Source of the DNA: Catenovulum maritimum
Lineage (GTDB): Bacteria > Pseudomonadota > Gammaproteobacteria > Enterobacterales > Alteromonadaceae
Assembly: GCF_001050375.1 (NCBI RefSeq)
Contig: NZ_KQ130482.1
Span: 450,954 to 514,953, forward strand
Length of the DNA: 64,000 bases
Direction: 5' to 3'
The notes below the pieces were generated by a model that was not told the origin of the DNA, made no database searches, and worked only from the letters and a program-made list of their open reading frames with translations. Both the position numbers and the translations under genes were made by a program. This document shows positions 1 through 9,699 of this stretch, one piece after another; the first letter of the stretch is position 1; the number at the start of each line of letters is the position of its first letter.

Positions 1-1
1 T

Positions 2-1009
2 ATAGATAAACTGTTTGTTGCCTTGGGTGTTGGTGGGGATAGTCCTGAACAAGAATCCCAAAGTGGTGAAAGAGACAATGGTGAAGAAGATAATAATAGC
101 GAGCTATCGACTAATGTCATAGACTCAAGTCTATTTGGTTATTGGAAAGCAGAGTCGCAAGACCACTATGTGGTGATTGGGAATGCGTCATTTGTGGAAT
201 ATGTTGATAAAGGTGGGTGTTATGAGGCATTTCCTTACAATCTAGTATCCAACCAAAATAATAAAATATCTGTTTCATCTGTCGCTGATGGCTCTATATC
301 AGCAGCCGCTCTTAGCCTTGAAGGTGGAAGTATATCAGCTGAATTGCCTATCGGGGGTATTCAAACCTATTCATCTGTTACTTTTATTCCGTTTGGTATG
401 AAAGGGTGTGCTAGCAATAATCCAATCCGGATTGAAATTGATTTTCGTGCTTTACCACAAGCTATCCGACAACTTGACACAACTTATCGAGTAAATGTAT
501 TTTTTGATGTGAATCGTAATGGTCAATTTGACGTTGGTGATCTAAATGTACTTCTAGTCAAAAGAGCTAATGTGAATACTGGCGGCACTTATGCAGAGGT
601 CCCAACCGATTTGAGTGCCACAATAACTCTAGTTAACGAATTTTCAGACCGAATAGCAAGTCGTTCAAATGCCGACAATGCTATTTCTGCTTCTGTTTCT
701 GGCAATACATTAACTTTTCAAGCAGATGCTAGCCAAGCTGCTTTATTAGCAAATTTATCATCGACAACTCCATTTTATGTACAGACTAATTTATCTTATT
801 CATCACCAGATAGGACGCCTTATCCAGACATGACGATGCAAGATGAAGGGCCTTGGCTGTGGTCTGAATCAAGTGAATTGCATTTAGATAGATTCCCAGA
901 TAACGGTTACGCAGATTTTAGTGCTGCAATTTACCATGATGCTCTAAATGATCAGACTGGTGAAGCTGGTTGGGTTGACATTGAATCAATAAAAATTTCG
1001 TTTAATTAA
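2..1009 (+). CDS. Exported or surface hypothetical protein, 5' end outside window
   Basis: The reading frame is open from the window edge, so the start lies upstream; the TTG at 23 is only the first in-frame start-like codon visible. The visible part (about 335 residues) begins with an acidic, low-complexity linker and continues with Thr/Ser-rich beta-type sequence, as in secreted proteins. It contains one EF-hand/dockerin-like calcium loop (D-x-N-x-N-G-x-x-D, in the FFDVNRNGQFDVGD stretch, about nt 505-545). I do not recognise a family or enzyme motif. The stop at 1009 is followed by a strong hairpin. The function is unknown; a lipoprotein or cell-surface role is plausible but cannot be shown because the N-terminus is missing. 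Confidence 0.6.
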   Translation: MDKLFVALGVGGDSPEQESQSGERDNGEEDNNSELSTNVIDSSLFGYWKAESQDHYVVIGNASFVEYVDKGGCYEAFPYNLVSNQNNKISVSSVADGSISAAALSLEGGSISAELPIGGIQTYSSVTFIPFGMKGCASNNPIRIEIDFRALPQAIRQLDTTYRVNVFFDVNRNGQFDVGDLNVLLVKRANVNTGGTYAEVPTDLSATITLVNEFSDRIASRSNADNAISASVSGNTLTFQADASQAALLANLSSTTPFYVQTNLSYSSPDRTPYPDMTMQDEGPWLWSESSELHLDRFPDNGYADFSAAIYHDALNDQTGEAGWVDIESIKISFN

Positions 1010-1016
1010 TGTCATA

Positions 1017-1051
1017 GCCCGAGTAAATTGTATATAGCCAAGTACTCGGGC
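1017..1051. terminator. Hairpin between convergent genes
   Basis: A perfect 9-bp stem (GCCCGAGTA/TACTCGGGC, loop of 17) lies just after the first gene. A second inverted repeat (ATCGTGC/GCACGAT, about 1066-1100) follows before the chemoreceptor stop. Neither has a long T-run, so they may be weak or bidirectional terminators. Confidence 0.5.
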
Positions 1052-1122
1052 AAATTTAGAGAGTAAATCGTGCGATTATCTATTTCATTTTATAGCACGA
1101 TATAAATCTTATTCATTCCAAT

Positions 1123-3438
1123 TTATTTAAACTGGCACACCTGTCCTAGTAAGCCACTAGCAATACCAGAAAGGGCAACACTCGCGCTAGATACATCTTT
1201 GGACGCAACAAATAACTCTGAAGCTGATTGTTCAACTTTTGTCATGTTTTTCATGATTTCATCGCAAGTATATTTTTGCTCTTCGTTAGCGGAAGCAACC
1301 GTTAAATTAATGTTATCTAAATCTTGAATGCCTAGTAGTAGTTCATTTAGTGATGTACTGAGTTCATCCACAAGATGGATACCTCCTTCTGCTGAAGCAG
1401 ATGCTCTTTGCATTGAATCTACTGCTGCACCTGCAACTATAGTAAGGGAATTAATATTTTCTTGAATTTCGACTGTGCTTTGTTGCGTTCGAGTCGCAAG
1501 TAACCTAACTTCATCTGCTACAACGGCAAACCCCCTTCCATGCTCACCGGCTCTGGCTGCTTCGATAGCTGCATTTAATGCTAAAAGGTTGGTTTGCTCT
1601 GCAATAGCAGTGATGACGTCTAAAACTTCATTTATGCTTTCTACCTGACCTTTTAATTGCCCAAGTGTATCGGCTGAATGCAATACTTCGTTAACGAGTT
1701 GGTTGATGTTACCTTTGGCTAAATGAGCACGTTGCGAGTTTTCTTCGGTAATATCTTTAGCTCTTGATGTTTCAGATGATGCTTGGTTAGAATTTTCTGC
1801 AACTTCCTTTATTGTTAAATAAAACTGCTTTAATGCTTCGTTGATTTCGTGTGATTGTTCTTGTTGTGTGTAAGCTGCATTATTTGTTAATTCAGTAGTC
1901 ACATTTAGTTGGGTACTTGATGATGCAACACTTTCTGAGTGTTCTTTAATTGAACCGATTATTTGTTTTAGGAGTGACAGAAAATTGTTAAACCCTAGTG
2001 TAACTTTGTCTATTTCTGTGATACCACTTTTCTTGAGTACTACATTTAGATCTGCATTGCCGCTATTTAGTTTCTCAACCTGATCAGCTAACTTGTGAAT
2101 AGGTCTGGTTAATATCACAGATAACCAATAGGCTAATACAAAGGTTACAATTACTAACATTGCAATAACTGTTGTTGCAGACCACCAAATGCTTTGACTT
2201 AACGTTTCTATTGCAGCATACGCTTCAGTTTCATCTACTTCGGATAATAGGGCCCAAGTATGACTGCCATAATGAACTGGACCATAAGCAGATAACACTG
2301 CTACCCCTCGGTAATCATTTAGAGTTGTAAATCCTTTATTACCTTTTAATGCCTCATCAGATGCTTTCCCTTGCACTGATTGGATACCTATTGTGGTGTT
2401 CTGAGCTCTAATCTGTTTAGCTTGCGCCGGATACATTGTCGAAATGGTGTTTAAATAATTACTTTGATCTTCTACGAAGAATCGACTTTCATTTCTCAAT
2501 GTTTTGTCTTTACCGACTAAATAAGTTTCTCCACTTTGGCCAAAACCTTTATTTTTCCAGTCAGAATCGTGGGTCATAATATTGTTAATTTCTGCTAATG
2601 GCATCTGGAAAATTAGGATTGCTTTTGATTGACCATCAATTTGAATGGGACTTGCAATGAAACTTGCCGGAGCATTGTATGAAGGCAAGTAAGATGTGAA
2701 ATCAGAAATATAAGTTTGGTTAGCAGGTAATGATTTTGCTTGCCTAAATGCTTCGGCGATACCTGTATTGGCATATGGTCCATTTATTAAGTTTGTGGCA
2801 AAATCCAACTCTTTAAACACGCTGTATACTATATTGCCTGAATCAGCATCTACGATGAAAATATCGTAGTAGCCAAACTGATTTAAATAGAATTGAAAAT
2901 CTCTATGGTGCTGCTGGTGTATTTTCGCGTAAGTTGTATTGCCTTTTGGTGCAAGAAGTGCATCTTTTTCTCCCAGTTTATTCGGATTGTTACTGATAAA
3001 ATCGAACTGTAGCAGGTTTGAGGTTGCGTTAAGGTTTTTATAAAGCTTTTCAACTTCTGTCATCTGGCCATTTACGGTCTCAAACTTTTTACCAAATTCT
3101 TTATGGTAGTAATCTTGCAAAGACTGTCTTAATTCAAAGTCTGTAATTTTTTCACGTTCGCCTGTATATAATTTAAAGGCGTTAATAAAATCACTGGCTG
3201 CTTTTTGTGTCTGTGAGTTTGCTGACAGTGTTTGAACTTGTTTTTCTATGGTAGAAAAGTATTTTTCAATTTTTGTTGTAATTGCTTCTCTTTTGGCAAT
3301 TAAATCGCGTTGCGATTTTTGGTGGATATTTTCATCGAATTCAGCAATGGAGATTTGGGCAATCAATATGACTACAGCAATACTTGCGGTAATAACACTC
3401 AAAACCATACTGATTAATATTCTATTTTTATAACTCAT
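1123..3438 (-). CDS. Methyl-accepting chemotaxis protein
   Basis: This 771-residue transmembrane chemoreceptor should signal ligand state to CheA/CheW. A transmembrane segment at about residues 7-29 is followed by a long periplasmic sensor of about 380 residues (dCache-like by size and pattern, ligand unknown). A second membrane segment lies at about 415-440, then a HAMP domain with the P-I-H-K-L start. The cytoplasmic coiled coil carries the signature hairpin tip ([19 protein letters not shown], then [12 protein letters not shown]). No C-terminal CheR-docking pentapeptide is visible. It is a single gene, convergent with the preceding one, with no chemotaxis operon beside it. Family identity is secure. 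The stimulus is inference only; proximity to carbohydrate genes is not evidence. Confidence 0.95.
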   Translation of the reverse strand: MSYKNRILISMVLSVITASIAVVILIAQISIAEFDENIHQKSQRDLIAKREAITTKIEKYFSTIEKQVQTLSANSQTQKAASDFINAFKLYTGEREKITDFELRQSLQDYYHKEFGKKFETVNGQMTEVEKLYKNLNATSNLLQFDFISNNPNKLGEKDALLAPKGNTTYAKIHQQHHRDFQFYLNQFGYYDIFIVDADSGNIVYSVFKELDFATNLINGPYANTGIAEAFRQAKSLPANQTYISDFTSYLPSYNAPASFIASPIQIDGQSKAILIFQMPLAEINNIMTHDSDWKNKGFGQSGETYLVGKDKTLRNESRFFVEDQSNYLNTISTMYPAQAKQIRAQNTTIGIQSVQGKASDEALKGNKGFTTLNDYRGVAVLSAYGPVHYGSHTWALLSEVDETEAYAAIETLSQSIWWSATTVIAMLVIVTFVLAYWLSVILTRPIHKLADQVEKLNSGNADLNVVLKKSGITEIDKVTLGFNNFLSLLKQIIGSIKEHSESVASSSTQLNVTTELTNNAAYTQQEQSHEINEALKQFYLTIKEVAENSNQASSETSRAKDITEENSQRAHLAKGNINQLVNEVLHSADTLGQLKGQVESINEVLDVITAIAEQTNLLALNAAIEAARAGEHGRGFAVVADEVRLLATRTQQSTVEIQENINSLTIVAGAAVDSMQRASASAEGGIHLVDELSTSLNELLLGIQDLDNINLTVASANEEQKYTCDEIMKNMTKVEQSASELFVASKDVSSASVALSGIASGLLGQVCQFK

Positions 3439-3733
3439 TAATTACCAACAACTTATAACACTCTTGATTTATATTGGGGGCACGCAAAATGTATACCAAA
3501 TCAGAAATAGACCAACTTTATACGTTTGAGAGCACAAATCTGGTTTATAATTTATTAATTGCACTAAACACACGCTTATGTGTGCACCATTAAGTGAATT
3601 TGTACCTATTAACGTTAGTCCTAATAGATACGGGGATAATTTGGAGCTTTAATTGCAATGAATTTATGATTTGTTATTATTGAATGTTGTTTTTTTGTTA
3701 AATGATATTATATTTAAAGAAAAGCTTAATGGA

Positions 3734-4261
3734 ATGAATACTTTGTCTGCAAAACTACCCATTATTATAGATATTGAAGCCTCGGGATTTGGTAAAGGAA
3801 GTTACCCGATTGAAGTTGGTTTTGTCCTAGCAAATGGCCAGAGAAAATGTCAACTGATCAAACCTGATTCAAGTTGGACACATTGGGATTTAGAGGCAGA
3901 GAAAGTTCATAAAATTAGGCGACTGCTATTACAGGAGCGAGGTGATACTCCTCACCAAGTTGCGCTTTGGCTAAATCAAGAATTGGCTGGTAGCACAGTT
4001 TATTCTGATGCTTGGGGACACGATTCAAGTTGGATAGCTAAATTGTTTGATATAGCAGAGCTGAATCCAAGTTTTAAAGTAGACAGTATAGTTACTCTCC
4101 TCACAGGTGAGCATGATTTAGATTTGTGGCAGCAAAGTATGGATAGGGTCATTACCGAGTTCAAAGGACAAAGGCATAGAGCAAGTGTTGACGCTGCTAT
4201 TATCCAACGTTGCTATGAGTTAACTAAACTTAGAGCTAAAAATATTCGGAGAGTTGCTTAG
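3734..4261 (+). CDS. DEDDh-type 3'-5' exonuclease-like protein
   Basis: The 175-residue protein has the layout of a DEDDh exonuclease (RNase T/DnaQ fold). It carries D-I-E at residues 13-15 near the N-terminus, D92/D97 in the middle (SDAWGHDSSW) and H148-x4-D153 near the end. These match the four acidic metal ligands and the catalytic histidine of the family. It lacks extra domains and is short for DnaQ or ExoX, so substrate and role (RNA or DNA trimming) remain open. I chose ATG 3734 because it places the first motif at the usual distance; the frame extends to a TTG at 3671 that adds a hydrophobic stretch unlike this family. It is monocistronic and ends in a bidirectional hairpin shared with the GH43 gene. 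Confidence 0.75.
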   Translation: MNTLSAKLPIIIDIEASGFGKGSYPIEVGFVLANGQRKCQLIKPDSSWTHWDLEAEKVHKIRRLLLQERGDTPHQVALWLNQELAGSTVYSDAWGHDSSWIAKLFDIAELNPSFKVDSIVTLLTGEHDLDLWQQSMDRVITEFKGQRHRASVDAAIIQRCYELTKLRAKNIRRVA

Positions 4262-4264
4262 TGT

Positions 4265-4295
4265 TACTGCGTTAAACTGACTGTTTAACGCAGTA
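4265..4295. terminator. Bidirectional hairpin terminator
   Basis: A perfect 13-bp stem (TACTGCGTTAAAC/GTTTAACGCAGTA) with a 5-base loop lies between convergent stops of the exonuclease-like gene and the GH43 gene. The + strand arm is followed by a short TTT. Confidence 0.7.
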
Positions 4296-4314
4296 TTTCC
4301 AAACCTTCAATTTG

Positions 4315-5520
4315 TTATTTAACTAACTTGTATTGCTCAGCAGTCAACTTGATTGTTTGTTTTGTATAAGTGGGGCCGTCGGACTTTAATGCACCGTCTT
4401 CATCTATCCAAATAGGATCCATGACTAAAAAGGGTGACTTACCATGCGCTATGCCGTGGCAAGATAACCATAGACGGCCATCAGGGCCTCTAAAAATCGC
4501 ATTGTGTCCAACATGATTGAATGGACTGTTCACGTCACCTGTATATTTAAAACCACGTTCTTCGGTCACTTGTTTATTCATCGCGCCATAAAATGGATTG
4601 TTAGAATGCTTAGTCCATGGACCTGTGATTGATTTAGCAGTAGCGTAGCCGATTTCATAACCTCTAGTCCAACTAGAGTAAAACAAATAATAAGTGCCTT
4701 TTTCTTTAATCACATACGCGCCCTCAATGCCGATTGAATCCCATTCATAATATTTAGCGACTTTAGGTTTTGGGCGGCCGTCATAGCCTGGTTCTTTTAA
4801 TAATTTACCTTTGTCATCATAGGCGTAGTCTAGCGGGCCAGCTTTTATTGCAGTTTGAGGCTCTGTGGTGAATTCACCTTTAGCTAAGTTTATTTCGGCA
4901 AAGCGAATGCCTTTCTTGTGTCCTTGGTTCCAAAATGCCCAAGTTGTCCCATTTTCATGATAAAAAGTTAAGTCATTTCCGCCGGTCAGAGGCTTTTCCT
5001 CTGTTACTACAGTATAAGGCCCTTCAATCTTGTCAGAAACTGCGTAACCTGTGTATTGGCCTACATAACCAAGTTCGTCATTTCTTGCATTAAATAATGC
5101 ATAGTATTTACCTTCTACTTTTTGAATCTCGGGTGCCCAAAAGCGACGGTAGTACCATTTGTGTTTTCCGACTGGCTGAACAATATAACCTCGGTTTTCC
5201 CAATCAGTGAGGTTTTTAGAACGGTATAAAATCACACCTTTATTTAATTTACCACTTGCTTCATCTTCTTGGCGCGACCAATGTGGGTATGAGGTGCCGG
5301 TCATATACCACCAATCTCCATCACGAAATATTTGCGCGTCTCGTATGCCATCTTTATCTATCCCAGAGGTGATAGGATTTTGGTAGCTAAATTCGAATGT
5401 TTTGTTTTGCTCTGAAGTTGTATTGATGTTATCAATTGTGTGTGTGCAACTCAGAATGAATAAGCTAGCTGATGCTGCAATCGTTAGTAAACATTTTTTT
5501 AGTAATAAGTTATTAAGCAT
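4315..5520 (-). CDS. Glycoside hydrolase family 43-like lipoprotein
   Basis: This is a 401-residue five-bladed beta-propeller glycosidase of the GH43/GH117-like clan. The signal peptide ends in a lipobox (I-L-S-C25), so the enzyme should be membrane-anchored in the periplasm or at the surface. Candidate catalytic acids are D61 (GIRDAQIF, general base), D183 (GGNDLTF, pKa modulator) and E266 (GIEGAYV, general acid), in the family order. Propeller phrases such as FWAPEIQK, YYLFYSSW and HNAIFRGPDG support the call. GH43 members remove xylose, arabinose or galactose residues, and several marine ones sit in ulvan or galactan loci. It lies 29 kb from the main polysaccharide region here. The substrate cannot be read from sequence. 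Confidence 0.85.
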   Translation of the reverse strand: MLNNLLLKKCLLTIAASASLFILSCTHTIDNINTTSEQNKTFEFSYQNPITSGIDKDGIRDAQIFRDGDWWYMTGTSYPHWSRQEDEASGKLNKGVILYRSKNLTDWENRGYIVQPVGKHKWYYRRFWAPEIQKVEGKYYALFNARNDELGYVGQYTGYAVSDKIEGPYTVVTEEKPLTGGNDLTFYHENGTTWAFWNQGHKKGIRFAEINLAKGEFTTEPQTAIKAGPLDYAYDDKGKLLKEPGYDGRPKPKVAKYYEWDSIGIEGAYVIKEKGTYYLFYSSWTRGYEIGYATAKSITGPWTKHSNNPFYGAMNKQVTEERGFKYTGDVNSPFNHVGHNAIFRGPDGRLWLSCHGIAHGKSPFLVMDPIWIDEDGALKSDGPTYTKQTIKLTAEQYKLVK

Positions 5521-5766
5521 AAGTTAACTCATAATGATTTATTTTAGACAATCTATTATTAAACTATGCATGCGCAAGTTGTAATGCGAATTGTTAAGAA
5601 TTGTGAATCGATTATTTTCGTTTTTAATTTTAACTCCTGTAATAAGTTTATAAAAATAATGGCTTAATTTCCGTTAGCATGTTAATTGTAAAATTAAATA
5701 TTTAAATTATTTCTTAATTGAGGAATTTCTACACTGGTTTTAAATTTAATTTAGGGGTCTGAATAT

Positions 5767-8700
5767 ATGCTATTTAATGGCAAGTTAATCACTGAATGTC
5801 CTATCCGTCAGAAAATTCGAGATTTTTATCGTATCGATGAAAATATTGCAGTTGATTTAATTTTGCCAGATGCCGAAGTGAGTATGGCAGCGCGCAGTCG
5901 AGCTTGGGCAAGGGCTAGAGACTTAGTTTTAAATATTCGAAAAATTCAAGAAAACAACCACGGCATAGATGCATTACTCAACGAGTATTCACTCTCAAGT
6001 GCCGAAGGTGTGGTTTTAATGTGTTTGGCAGAAGCATTATTGAGAGTGCCAGACAAAGCGACTCAAGATGAGTTAATTCGCGACAAAATATCTAAAGGCC
6101 ATTGGACTTCCCATCTTGGTCAATCAGAATCCTTATTCGTAAACGCATCTTCGTGGGGCTTATTAATCACCGGCAACATGGTCAAGTATGCCGATAATAA
6201 ATCACAACATAACCTGCTTAAACAATTAATGGGGCGCTTAGGTGAGCCAGTTATCCGTAAAGCCATGAATATCGCGATGAAGTTAATGGGTAAGCAATTT
6301 GTTATGGGCGAAACCATCAAGGATGCGGTGGAGCGAGCTCAACAAAAAGAAAGTACTGGCTATGTTTATTCTTACGATATGTTAGGGGAAGGGGCTAGGA
6401 CGCGTGAAGATGCAAATTTGTACTTTAAAGCCTACGCCGATGCAATTAAAGTTATTGGTACAGCAGCGAAAGGTAAGGGGCCAAGACTGAGTCCAGGGAT
6501 TTCAGTTAAGTTGTCTGCATTAGAGCCTAGATATGAAACAAGTCATTACCAGCATGTGATGCAAACCTTGCCTGTGAAATTGAAACAGTTGTGTTTGCTG
6601 GCTAAATTTTACGACATAGGTTTAACCGTTGATGCGGAAGAATCTGAGCGATTAGAGATTTCTCTCGATATTATTGAAAACGTGTTTACTGATCCTGAAT
6701 TATCAGGCTGGACAGGCTTTGGTATTGCAGTGCAGGCTTATCAAAAACGTGCGTTATTTGTCATTGATTGGTTGCGCCAATTAACCATAAAAACAAGACG
6801 AAAAATGATGGTGCGACTGGTGAAAGGCGCATACTGGGATAGCGAAATTAAGCAAGCACAAAAAGATGGCTTAAAGCATTATCCAGTGTTTACACGAAAG
6901 TCATCCACCGATGTTTCTTACCATGCCTGTGCTAATCGTTTATTAGATTACAGAGACACTATTTACCCACAGTTTGCCACCCATAATGCTTATACCGCAT
7001 CCGTGATTATTGAATTAGCGGGTGACGATAAACAAGGCTTTGAGTTTCAATGCTTACATGGCATGGGAGATGGATTATATAATCAAATCGTTGAAGAATT
7101 AGGCATCCAATGCCGCGTATATGCGCCGGTTGGAGGGCATGAAGGCTTATTAGCTTATCTGGTGAGACGATTACTAGAAAATGGTGCTAACTCTTCATTT
7201 GTTAATGCGATTGTCGATGAGAGCAAGCCTGTTGAGACCTTACTGTACGACCCTGTTGAAAAAACCCAAAACTTAACCAGTAAATACAATACCCAAATCT
7301 TAAAACCGGTAGAGTTATATGGATCTGAAAGGGATAATTCGAAAGGGTTAGATTTGTCTGATTTTGATCAAGTATATTCTTTGAAATTGCTAGTAGAGCG
7401 CAGTTTAAGTCAAATTCAATACACTGAAAATCTAGGTTTAGCAGAAGTATCTGACCAAAAACAGCTTGTTAGAAATCCAGCTAATTTGAATGAAGTGATT
7501 GGCTTTCATACATTTGATAAGCGTGAATCTATGCTGGCTAAGCTGAATCAAGTAGATTCAAATTTTTTAGTTTGGTCGCAAACGGATGTAAAACTTAGAG
7601 CAGATTTACTCAATCGAGTAGCTGATATTTTTGAAAGGCATATGCCCGATCTGATTGCATTGTGTATTAAAGAAGCAGGCAAAGTGACACAAGATGGCAT
7701 AGATGAAGTTAGAGAAGCGGTTGATTTTTGTCGATATTACGCGGCACAAGCGATCAAGCTATCGCAGGATGAAAGGCTAGTACCAAGAGGCGTGGTTTTA
7801 TGTATCAGCCCGTGGAATTTTCCGCTCGCTATTTTTATTGGTCAAGTAGCAGCTGCGATCTCTGTTGGCAATACGGTTATTGCTAAGTCTGCAGAGCAAA
7901 CGAGTTTAATCGCCAAACGTGCGTTAGAATTGATGGAATCTGTTGGTTTACCTAAAGGTGTGGTCGAGTTGATTGTCGCCCAAGGTTCAGAAGTCGGCAA
8001 AGTTTTATTACCGGATGACAGAATTAAAGCCGTTATGTTTACAGGGTCGACAGAAACAGCACAAGTTATTAATCAAGCTTTAGCTAAACGAGGCGGAGAC
8101 CAAGTTCCTTTGATTGCAGAAACAGGCGGTCAAAATTGCATGATAGTTGATTCCACCGCGTTACATGAACAAGTGGTTGATGATGTGATTAGCTCAGGTT
8201 TTAAAAGCGCAGGACAACGCTGCTCAGCTTTGAGAGTTTTGTACTTACAGCAAGATATTGCAGATGATGTTATTAAAATGCTAATTGGCGCGATGAAAAC
8301 ATTAACCTTGGATGATCCGGCTTACCTATCAACCGATATTGGTCCCGTGATAGATGATAAGGCGCTCTCAAATTTAACTCAGCATGCCGAAAAAATGCAG
8401 CAGTTTGAACAAGAAGGAATGGCTAAACTCTTGTATCAAGTTGACTTACCTGTGTTGGCTTCGCAAGCTTATTTTTTCCCAGCGAGCTTGTATTTAATTG
8501 ACAGTATTAAGTTGCTCGAAAGAGAAGTATTTGGCCCATGTGTTCATATAGTCAAATTTAAAGCAGAAGAATTAAACCAAGTAATTGAGAAAATAAACCA
8601 GACAGGCTATGGCCTAACTATGGGGATCCACAGCCGAATCGAATCCAGAGCGGTAGATTTAGCGGCTAAATCAAAAGCGGGCAATATTTATATCAATCGA

Positions 8701-9585
8701 AATATGATAGGCGCTGTGGTTGGTGTTCAGCCATTTGGTGGACGAGGCTTATCTGGGACAGGGCCGAAAGCAGGTGGTCCTAACTATTTATCTAGGTTGA
8801 TGAAAGAAAAATCGACTATAGAATTCACACCTCAGGAATACGATTTAGTTCAGCCCTCATTACAAAGTGACGCGCAGGCCATTTTAGAGGCGGCCCAACT
8901 TATGCTAAAAGCGAACCAAGCGGAAACCGCATGGCGGCACACAGATTTAAATAGCCGCTTGTCTGTGGTTAGGCAGCTTTTGGCCAAGATTGCGACAGTC
9001 GATAAATTAGATGAGTTTGCCGACGATTTAGATCGAACTTTAGCTCGCTCGCGTAGCCAATTGATTCAAATTGAAAAGCAATTAAAGACAAGTTTGGTTT
9101 TACCTGGGCCGACAGGAGAGTCGAATACACTGTCTCTAGAGCCAAGAGGTATACTAGTTTGTTTTGCCGATAAAGATGTAACTTTTGAATATTGGACTTT
9201 GTCGATAGTAACGGCATTGGCGACAGGTAATATTGTGATTACTGTGGTGTCTGATCTCTTCTATCAAGAAGCGCTGGCGTTTAAAGATAAGTTTGATTCA
9301 ACGGGGGCTGATTCAGGTGTTCTACAAGTTGCAAAACTTAAACATACTCAAGCTTTACTTGAATCTGAACAGCTTAAAGGGGTTGTGGTTGATAGTCATT
9401 CTCTAAGAAGTGCCTATTTTGCTATGCAGCTAGCCAAACGCAAAGCAGATATTCTGCCTGTCATTAGCGCTGAATATAATGATAACTTAATCAAGCGCTT
9501 AGTTACTGAAAAATGCATTAGCATAGACACAACAGCCTCAGGCGGTAATACGAGTTTAATGACCTTAGTGGAAGAGGAAAATTAA
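5767..9585 (+). CDS. putA: Bifunctional proline dehydrogenase / L-glutamate gamma-semialdehyde dehydrogenase
   Basis: This 1272-residue PutA oxidises proline to glutamate in two steps with substrate channelling. An FAD-binding proline dehydrogenase barrel (about residues 200-500, with MVRLVKGAYWD and the RVYAPVGGHE loop) is followed by an NAD-dependent aldehyde dehydrogenase (about 560-1040). The latter has the CISPWNFPLAIF motif, the glutamate in IAETGGQN and catalytic Cys819 in SAGQRCSAL. A further domain of about 220 residues closes the protein, as in long (type B/C) PutAs. The N-terminus starts directly with the alpha-helical arm and has no ribbon-helix-helix DNA-binding domain, so this PutA should not repress its own gene, unlike the E. 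coli protein. No putP is adjacent. The region upstream (5521-5766) is AT-rich with no recognisable operator. Confidence 0.97.
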   Translation: MLFNGKLITECPIRQKIRDFYRIDENIAVDLILPDAEVSMAARSRAWARARDLVLNIRKIQENNHGIDALLNEYSLSSAEGVVLMCLAEALLRVPDKATQDELIRDKISKGHWTSHLGQSESLFVNASSWGLLITGNMVKYADNKSQHNLLKQLMGRLGEPVIRKAMNIAMKLMGKQFVMGETIKDAVERAQQKESTGYVYSYDMLGEGARTREDANLYFKAYADAIKVIGTAAKGKGPRLSPGISVKLSALEPRYETSHYQHVMQTLPVKLKQLCLLAKFYDIGLTVDAEESERLEISLDIIENVFTDPELSGWTGFGIAVQAYQKRALFVIDWLRQLTIKTRRKMMVRLVKGAYWDSEIKQAQKDGLKHYPVFTRKSSTDVSYHACANRLLDYRDTIYPQFATHNAYTASVIIELAGDDKQGFEFQCLHGMGDGLYNQIVEELGIQCRVYAPVGGHEGLLAYLVRRLLENGANSSFVNAIVDESKPVETLLYDPVEKTQNLTSKYNTQILKPVELYGSERDNSKGLDLSDFDQVYSLKLLVERSLSQIQYTENLGLAEVSDQKQLVRNPANLNEVIGFHTFDKRESMLAKLNQVDSNFLVWSQTDVKLRADLLNRVADIFERHMPDLIALCIKEAGKVTQDGIDEVREAVDFCRYYAAQAIKLSQDERLVPRGVVLCISPWNFPLAIFIGQVAAAISVGNTVIAKSAEQTSLIAKRALELMESVGLPKGVVELIVAQGSEVGKVLLPDDRIKAVMFTGSTETAQVINQALAKRGGDQVPLIAETGGQNCMIVDSTALHEQVVDDVISSGFKSAGQRCSALRVLYLQQDIADDVIKMLIGAMKTLTLDDPAYLSTDIGPVIDDKALSNLTQHAEKMQQFEQEGMAKLLYQVDLPVLASQAYFFPASLYLIDSIKLLEREVFGPCVHIVKFKAEELNQVIEKINQTGYGLTMGIHSRIESRAVDLAAKSKAGNIYINRNMIGAVVGVQPFGGRGLSGTGPKAGGPNYLSRLMKEKSTIEFTPQEYDLVQPSLQSDAQAILEAAQLMLKANQAETAWRHTDLNSRLSVVRQLLAKIATVDKLDEFADDLDRTLARSRSQLIQIEKQLKTSLVLPGPTGESNTLSLEPRGILVCFADKDVTFEYWTLSIVTALATGNIVITVVSDLFYQEALAFKDKFDSTGADSGVLQVAKLKHTQALLESEQLKGVVVDSHSLRSAYFAMQLAKRKADILPVISAEYNDNLIKRLVTEKCISIDTTASGGNTSLMTLVEEEN

Positions 9586-9604
9586 ACCGACTGGTAAGTT
9601 AAAC

Positions 9605-9636
9605 TTACGTCTAGATGTTTAGACGTCTAGACGTAA
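9605..9636 (+). promoter_or_regulatory. Four tandem MetJ boxes upstream of metA
   Basis: Four contiguous 8-base met boxes are visible: TTACGTCT (6/8), AGATGTTT (6/8), AGACGTCT (8/8) and AGACGTAA (6/8), compared with the MetJ consensus AGACGTCT. MetJ bound to S-adenosylmethionine binds tandem boxes cooperatively. They sit directly before a likely -35 (TTGACA, 9642-9647) with a -10-like AACAAT 17 bp further (9665-9670), so bound repressor would block polymerase at metA. Confidence 0.88.
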
Positions 9637-9699
9637 ATAATTTGACAAAATAGGCTTAACCAGCAACAATTCACTCATATTTCAATTCAGGAGTCTGTT

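Noticed and set aside
3248-3433. Open frame of about 61 codons on the + strand
   Set aside because: It is an antisense shadow of the chemoreceptor N-terminus with no ribosome site.
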